A stretch of DNA of 64,000 nucleotides from a virus. Below are positions 59,591 to 64,000 of the stretch, one piece after another; positions within the stretch are counted from its first letter, which is position 1, and each line of letters starts with the position of its first letter. The notes beneath the pieces are model-generated. The model saw only the letters and a program-made list of their open reading frames with translations, was not told the origin of the DNA and did no database searches. The position numbers and the translations under genes were made by a program. The DNA lies in the IMG/VR virus record IMGVR_UViG_3300024264_000006, positions 1-64,000 of that record. One strand, 5' to 3'.

Positions 59591-61149
59591 TAGAATACCC
59601 TTATGTTATATTTACTTTGCCAAAGTTTGGCATCTGCTTCATCATCTACCATTGGTCTCCCACGGATGTTCAAGCTAGTATTTAGTAACATTGGCACTCC
59701 AGTGCGCTCATAATATTCTTCTATAATCTTTCTGAATATAGACTGACAATCTTTACGTACAACCTGTACACGTGCGGTTCCATCTATGTGGGTCACGGAC
59801 TTATAGTCATGTAACGCTTTGGCTGTAAACTGCATGTATTCATTCGTTGGCCCTTCAAAGTACTCATCGACGTACTCTTCAAGAATGGCGGGGGCGAAAG
59901 GTCGGTACTTCTGCCTTCGTTTGATTTCGTTCACTGTATCTTTGACATCATATCGGACATCTGCAATTAGGGATCGATTACCTAATGCACGTGGGCCAAA
60001 CTCTGCACGTCCATTTGCAACACCGCATACTTTGTCTGATAACAAGTAATCTACAACCTCTGTTGGGTTGATCTCACGGTCAATATTAGTCCCCATGTAT
60101 GGAGTCCAGATTAGTTTGTTTCCACCAGTCTCTTCTGCCCAAGTCTTGGCAGCTGCACCAAGAGAAGACCCTGAGTCTGCGGGGGCGAGTGCAATATGCA
60201 CCTCATCAAACAGTTCGTGAAGTAGACTGTTGACCACAACATTCTGTGCACACCCTCCGGAGTAAACTAACTTCGATCCGTGATTACGTGCCTCACGCAT
60301 GATCTCCATGATAGCCTTTTCTGTAAACTTCTGTACAGATGCGGCTGCGTTCTCCGGTGTTGTTGCTTGGCACCTTTTGTGGAGTGCATGAACGAAAGAC
60401 ATTCTCATTTTTTCTCTTGCGGAATACTCTGAGGATATCTTGATACCCTTCATAAGTTCTTGCGCTTCGTCTGTGAATTGGTGATACTGTTCGTAAATCC
60501 AATCTGAGAACTCATCCTCTCCGTAGGAACTTAGTCCCATAACAACATACTCATCCTCAAAGGGACGTAGTTTAAGGGCCTTTGTAACTATACTGTAGAT
60601 AATCCCAATTGACTTAGGATAGTGCCACTCTTTGATTATGTTGAATTTGGAGTCCATGATAACGGAACACTGGACTTCTCCAGCACCATCTATAGACACA
60701 CATACAGTATCGTCCATAGAGTCCCAAGGGCGAGTGTACAGTGCGCCTGCACAATGAGATTCGTGATGTAAATGAAAATCATCGTATACTAGAGATTCAT
60801 GTTGAGGAACCCTGGCAGTATACTTTTCGATATCATCATCAGTTTTCCACTTTGCAAAGTGTCTGCCTTCAGGGTCAAAAAATTGGCTGCGGTTTTCCTC
60901 ATCTCTGACACCACCACTTACGTTGATTCCACCACGCTTACCAAACTTCAAGTCCCAATCTTCATAGAAGGAAATTTTTTCGTCTGATTTTTGGCCGACA
61001 AAATCCCAGAGTTTATCTGGGATCACCGCATCATTTTTTTTCTTTGACCAACGTTCTGCATGTGAAGCATAAGAGACAGTACCATCTTCTTCGATAACAC
61101 TGACTCCCGCATCATGATAGAACTCTGAGAATCCTACATATCGTGTCAT
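59590..61149 (-). CDS. Carbamoyltransferase, NodU/TobZ family (519 aa)
   Basis: SEFYHDAGVSVIEEDGTVSY is the N-terminal YHDA nucleotide-binding strand, DDFHLHHESHCAGALYTRPW the HHxxH metal region, VYSGGCAQNVVVNSLLHELF the YrdC-like glycine loop, and ANGRAEFGPRALGNRSLIAD the C-terminal signature. Family members carbamoylate sugars or antibiotics using carbamoyl-phosphate and ATP. Length (519) is typical. It begins 1 base from the next gene and sits in the accessory cassette. Confidence 0.9.
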   Translation of the reverse strand: MTRYVGFSEFYHDAGVSVIEEDGTVSYASHAERWSKKKNDAVIPDKLWDFVGQKSDEKISFYEDWDLKFGKRGGINVSGGVRDEENRSQFFDPEGRHFAKWKTDDDIEKYTARVPQHESLVYDDFHLHHESHCAGALYTRPWDSMDDTVCVSIDGAGEVQCSVIMDSKFNIIKEWHYPKSIGIIYSIVTKALKLRPFEDEYVVMGLSSYGEDEFSDWIYEQYHQFTDEAQELMKGIKISSEYSAREKMRMSFVHALHKRCQATTPENAAASVQKFTEKAIMEIMREARNHGSKLVYSGGCAQNVVVNSLLHELFDEVHIALAPADSGSSLGAAAKTWAEETGGNKLIWTPYMGTNIDREINPTEVVDYLLSDKVCGVANGRAEFGPRALGNRSLIADVRYDVKDTVNEIKRRQKYRPFAPAILEEYVDEYFEGPTNEYMQFTAKALHDYKSVTHIDGTARVQVVRKDCQSIFRKIIEEYYERTGVPMLLNTSLNIRGRPMVDDEADAKLWQSKYNIRVF

Positions 61150-61746
61150 TTAACCCTCTAGATATTCATAGATGTCTTTCCACCCTTTCATGAGTGGCAA
61201 TTCATTTCTATGCATGTTATAACCATGTTCCATTATAACACTATCTAGTCCGGCCTTATCTCCGGCTAATGCGTTTTCTACTTTATCTTCAACCCAGAGG
61301 TATTCAGTATCCTTGTACTCCGCAAGGGCTTCGTCCTTGTCAGCACCAGTGTCTAAGTAGACATACTTTTCAAACGCAGTCTCTCCAAACAACTTTTTAA
61401 GGTTTTGAGTTCTGAGTTCTCCCGCATGGGGATCAAGACTCAAACTAGTAATCGCATGGAATACGTATCCATACTCTTCATGCAGTTTTCTTACATAGTG
61501 GATAGCGTCTCTAAGGGGTGGTAAAAACCCAATAGCTGCACTCTCATTAAACTGTCTTACGAGTCTCTTACTCGCTTCTTTCTCAATACCATATGCTTTG
61601 TGGACAGTATAAACGTCCTCAACTTTCTTATGTCCATGCTGTTCCATCCAAATGTTAAACGCATAACCCCAGTTAAGGAGTACACCGTCAACATCTGTCA
61701 GAATTACTTTTTCGTAATCTGCTTTGCTCATTTTCCTTGTTTCCAT
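61150..61746 (-). CDS. HAD-type phosphatase-like protein (198 aa)
   Basis: Start chosen at METRKMSKADYEK after GGGAG. KVILTDVDGVLLNWGYAFNI is motif I (DxDG), FHAITSLSLDP is motif II (Thr/Ser), and YLWVEDKVENALAGDKAGLD is motif IV (ED and following Gly). The HAD fold can remove phosphate from a sugar or nucleotide. An early-type promoter precedes it. Its stop is adjacent to the carbamoyltransferase start. Confidence 0.75.
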   Translation of the reverse strand: METRKMSKADYEKVILTDVDGVLLNWGYAFNIWMEQHGHKKVEDVYTVHKAYGIEKEASKRLVRQFNESAAIGFLPPLRDAIHYVRKLHEEYGYVFHAITSLSLDPHAGELRTQNLKKLFGETAFEKYVYLDTGADKDEALAEYKDTEYLWVEDKVENALAGDKAGLDSVIMEHGYNMHRNELPLMKGWKDIYEYLEG

Positions 61747-61768
61747 AATAACTCCCACTTACTAATAT

Positions 61769-61797
61769 ATTATAGTGCATATCGGGAGTTTTGGCAA
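61769..61797 (-). promoter_or_regulatory. Early-type promoter, TTGCCA-N17-TATAAT
   Basis: Minus strand TTGCCA (61792-61797) in the context ACGCTTGCC, 17 bases, TATAAT (61769-61774), 23 bases before the HAD gene. Strongest of the early-type promoters seen here. Confidence 0.75.
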
Positions 61798-61802
61798 GCG
61801 TT

Positions 61803-62654
61803 TTATTTAAATATTTTGAACTTCTTTTCGTTGTAATGGTTGATCATATCGACCTTCCATTCACCGCCAGTGTAGTGACACATCTTAGCCTTTTCAAAGA
61901 ATTCTTCTTCAGTCGCATAGTGCGGGGAATCATTCCATGTCTGGTCTAGGATTAGATTGAGGTCAAAGTCATGTTTGACAAACTGACCTGATAGGTAGGG
62001 TTGATCGTTCATTAGGGACATATGTATCTGAGGCCCTTCAAAGTACCATTCTTTCCAATCATCAAACACCTTACGTGCACGTAGGCGAGCCTGTTTAGAC
62101 CAAACCACTACTCCAGTATTCATTATCTGAATTTTACTTGGTCGGTTTGGATGCATAGCGGGTGTGATGGGTATGCCGTGATGTTGGAACTTTCTGACTT
62201 GATCGTTGTAGGTACTCTCTTTGTAGTCCCAACCATTATATCCACCACCACTGGCAGTCCGGATATCACTTTCTAGAATACCTGTCACATCCCCCTCGTG
62301 GATATCAAAGATACTCTCATCGGTGTTTACTACAATATCAGTATCCGCAAAGAACACGTTGTCGTATTCATCAAAGATAGGATCGTAGATTAACCGTAGA
62401 CATTCAAAGAGACATACTGTGGTGTCCCTCTCATACTCATCTTTGGTATACACCGCTTGGTCTGAATACAAGTAATCAGCACCAATCTTATCGGCATATA
62501 TCTCAAACGATTTACGAGAGATGTTAGCACATTCACTATAAATCTTAGAACGTGATTGTCCTAAGATAGGCCCTCTCTGTTCATCCAGATCGGGGTTGAG
62601 GATCATGTACTGAAATATCAAGTTTTTCACTGATCCTTCTTTTTCCTTCGACAT
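61803..62654 (-). CDS. Glycosyltransferase, DxD type (283 aa)
   Basis: FEIYADKIGADYLYSDQAVY, then FDEYDNVFFADTDIVVNTDE (DxD), TGVVVWSKQARLRARKVFDD (acceptor helix) and MSLMNDQPYLSGQFVKHDFD. GT-A type, cytosolic. It ends the cassette. A small gene starts upstream and overlaps the first 74 bases of this gene in another frame. Confidence 0.8.
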   Translation of the reverse strand: MSKEKEGSVKNLIFQYMILNPDLDEQRGPILGQSRSKIYSECANISRKSFEIYADKIGADYLYSDQAVYTKDEYERDTTVCLFECLRLIYDPIFDEYDNVFFADTDIVVNTDESIFDIHEGDVTGILESDIRTASGGGYNGWDYKESTYNDQVRKFQHHGIPITPAMHPNRPSKIQIMNTGVVVWSKQARLRARKVFDDWKEWYFEGPQIHMSLMNDQPYLSGQFVKHDFDLNLILDQTWNDSPHYATEEEFFEKAKMCHYTGGEWKVDMINHYNEKKFKIFK

Positions 62655-62745
62655 TATGTATTTTCCTTACGTATCCTTCTTTTGAATACTGTTTATGTTT
62701 ATTCCGCTTTTTATTGCGGGAATCATATCGGCTGTATTTAGCCAT
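62581..62745 (-). CDS. Short basic ORF (54 aa), uncertain
   Basis: Encodes MAKYSRYDSRNKKRNKHKQY then SKEGYVRKIHNVEGKRRISE. The basic RNKKRNKHK run resembles micro-ORFs of marine T4-like phages. It overlaps the glycosyltransferase gene by 74 bases. A moderate AGAGGG site lies 10 bases upstream. Could be a chance frame. Confidence 0.4.
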   Translation of the reverse strand: MAKYSRYDSRNKKRNKHKQYSKEGYVRKIHNVEGKRRISEKLDISVHDPQPRSG

Positions 62746-62767
62746 GGCCGGTCAGACCCTCTTGCTG

Positions 62768-62905
62768 CTAAGAAACTGTGTAATTAATAATGGATGTTGT
62801 ACTAAACATAACAAACATTGCGGCTGCAATTAAAAAAACTGGGTAGACGCAATTTGCCAATAATGGATTTTTTTCTATCCATTTTTCAAAATCTTTTTCG
62901 TTCAC
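62768..62905 (-). CDS. Small membrane protein next to endolysin (45 aa)
   Basis: GTG start overlapping the endolysin stop (GTGA). Encodes MNEKDFEKWIEKNPLLANCV followed by a membrane segment YPVFLIAAAMFVMFSTT. One span, very short, immediately downstream of the endolysin: a candidate pinholin or lysis regulator. Not seen in the usual ORF lengths, so it would be missed by standard annotation. Confidence 0.55.
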   Translation of the reverse strand: MNEKDFEKWIEKNPLLANCVYPVFLIAAAMFVMFSTTSIINYTVS

Positions 62906-63360
62906 ACCTGTTCCATTCGGGACATCAATCTTTCTGCCCTGTTTGTGACCTGTCTATACCAACGACTATCACGTCCTTCCACTGCAGCTGTCTTCCAATC
63001 GCCTTCTGTCACGGCTGCATTGAATTTTTTAAAACCACTGAGACGTGTGCGTCCCATGTTGAACATCATATTAACCAAGACTTGCTGGACTTCTGAGGGT
63101 AACTCACCAAACTCCCGTTCTCCGTATAGAGCGAAACATTCTGAGATGGCAATATCAAGGTCTCCATCGAAACAACTCCTAACTCTTTCTTCACTGACTG
63201 CTGTACCAATTGGCCTTCCGTGTTCCTCGTCACTTTCTTTGATAAGGTGACCGACTCCAAAGGTAGCGTACCCAAGATGGTCGTTATAGATGACATATTC
63301 TACTCCTTCGTCGATTTTTAATTGTTCAAATATCGCTTCTTTTGTTTGTTCAGTTATCAT
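62902..63360 (-). CDS. Endolysin, T4-lysozyme-type (GH24)
   Basis: Protein of 152 residues (T4 lysozyme 164). LKIDEGVEYVIYNDHLGYAT has E18, D27 and T33 at the spacing of T4 E11, D20 and T26, the catalytic set, followed by FGVGHLI. The C-terminal helices (QVLVNMMFNMGRTRLSGFKK) complete the fold. It cleaves peptidoglycan in the periplasm; no signal peptide is seen, so it needs a holin. It overlaps PhoH by 11 bases. Confidence 0.9.
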   Translation of the reverse strand: MITEQTKEAIFEQLKIDEGVEYVIYNDHLGYATFGVGHLIKESDEEHGRPIGTAVSEERVRSCFDGDLDIAISECFALYGEREFGELPSEVQQVLVNMMFNMGRTRLSGFKKFNAAVTEGDWKTAAVEGRDSRWYRQVTNRAERLMSRMEQV

Positions 63361-64000
63361 TTGTTACTCCTAACATTTCTTTCGTCATGATGTAGTCACG
63401 TACAAAATCAGACCGTACAATGTCTGCCCACGTGAAGTTCACCGTTGTGAAGTTATTTAGGTGATCTATTACGTTAAGAAATTTCGCAAGACCACTTTTA
63501 TCATTGGACTTGACAAAATCACTCTGGTAATAATCACCACAAAAAATAATCCTACAGTTCTGACCCACTCGTGTAATTATCGAATCCAACTCATGGAATG
63601 TCAAGTTTTGCATTTCGTCTACAACTAACACGCAGTCGGTAAACGTAAGTCCACGTAGAAAAGATGTGGATGAGAATTCAATGAGGTTTTGTTTGGTCAA
63701 CTTATCATACGCTAGCGTATCGTCAAACAGTTCAGAACAGATTGCTCGATAGGGGCCTGTATATGCATCTACTTTCTCTTCGATACTGCCAGGCAGAAAC
63801 CCTATTTCACGGGTAGGTACAATAGAACGAACTACCACCACCCTTTCGATGACGGGGTTACCTTTGTCTAACGCTTGTTCTAACGCCAAGTATAAAGCGG
63901 AGAAGGTTTTACCCGTACCCGCACTTCCAGCCATTACAATATGATTCCCTTCATCCCATGACTTATACACCGTCTCTTGTGCGGCGGTGATCGGTTCGAA
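63350..64000 (-). CDS. PhoH-like ATPase, N-terminally cut by the window edge
   Basis: The frame remains open to the window end, so the N-terminus is missing. HIVMAGSAGTGKTFSALYLA is Walker A, DCVLVVDEMQNLTFHELDSI is Walker B with the PhoH signature VDEMQN, and RIIFCGDYYQSD the sensor strand. PhoH proteins are ATPases induced under phosphate stress and widely found in marine phages; function unresolved. It overlaps the endolysin gene by 11 bases. Confidence 0.9.
   Translation of the reverse strand, partial: FEPITAAQETVYKSWDEGNHIVMAGSAGTGKTFSALYLALEQALDKGNPVIERVVVVRSIVPTREIGFLPGSIEEKVDAYTGPYRAICSELFDDTLAYDKLTKQNLIEFSSTSFLRGLTFTDCVLVVDEMQNLTFHELDSIITRVGQNCRIIFCGDYYQSDFVKSNDKSGLAKFLNVIDHLNNFTTVNFTWADIVRSDFVRDYIMTKEMLGVTNDN

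Noticed and set aside
62581-62745. Treating the 54-residue basic frame as certain
   Set aside because: Kept as a low-confidence feature because it overlaps a real gene by 74 bases and only the composition supports it.
1-64000. tRNA genes, integrase, transposase and attachment sites
   Set aside because: No cloverleaf-like sequence or recombinase signature was recognised by eye; a tRNA search tool would be needed to exclude tRNAs fully.

Overview
The window is a stretch of a T4-type (Myoviridae-morphology) marine phage genome. It carries recognisable T4 core proteins: baseplate wedge gp6, gp8, gp25 and gp53; hub gp5-OB, gp26 and gp27; tail tube cap gp48 and initiator gp54; tape measure gp29; head completion gp4; ssDNA-binding gp32; late-transcription co-activator gp33; and a PhoH-like ATPase. 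T4-type late promoters (TATAAATA) precede many structural genes. Several small ORFs and the N-termini of the tail proteins look like families seen in marine T4-like phages of picocyanobacteria and pelagic proteobacteria. No photosynthesis gene is present, so the host is not determined from the sequence; a marine Gram-negative host is the simplest inference because there is a spanin pair and a phage-encoded bS21.

Layout. (1) 13-31498, minus strand: one long late block of tail fibre and baseplate genes. It includes two giant paralogous fibres built from tetrapeptide repeats, a beta-solenoid fibre, a 1910-residue virion protein, and a hub in which the T4 gp5 parts (OB fold, cell-wall-domain protein, beta-helical needle) sit in three separate genes. 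(2) 31554-37697, plus strand: gp4, a sulfotransferase, a small structural gene, gp54, gp26, a gp51-like frame reached by a probable -1 ribosomal frameshift, the tape measure and a membrane protein. (3) 37739-43973, minus strand: gp32, two prolyl-4-hydroxylase-like oxygenases, gp33, many small overlapping genes, an SprT-like metalloprotease and a ribosomal protein bS21 homologue, served by early-type promoters. (4) 44080-45245, plus strand: two late genes. (5) 45242-64000, minus strand: a P-loop kinase, a nuclease, the spanins, a long accessory cassette of glycosyltransferases, sulfotransferase-like P-loop proteins, methyltransferases, a cupin, a glutamine amidotransferase-like protein, a diiron protein, a radical SAM/SPASM enzyme, a NodU/TobZ carbamoyltransferase and a HAD phosphatase, then a lysis pair (small membrane protein and T4-lysozyme-type endolysin) and PhoH cut by the window edge.

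How the parts work together. Blocks 1 and 2 build the tail and baseplate. The order tail-tube-like protein, gp26, shifted gp51, tape measure mirrors the lambda G/GT tail-chaperone module. Block 3 supplies DNA and transcription functions and host-directed proteins. Block 5 appears to synthesise or decorate a sugar-containing product (virion glycan, host surface, or modified nucleotide; the target is not visible) and provides lysis.

The two signals I consider most novel are the HIV-type slippery heptamer T TTT TTA at the gp26 stop, followed by a start-less gp51 frame and a strong hairpin, and the roughly 215-copy tetrapeptide repeat in the fibre proteins.
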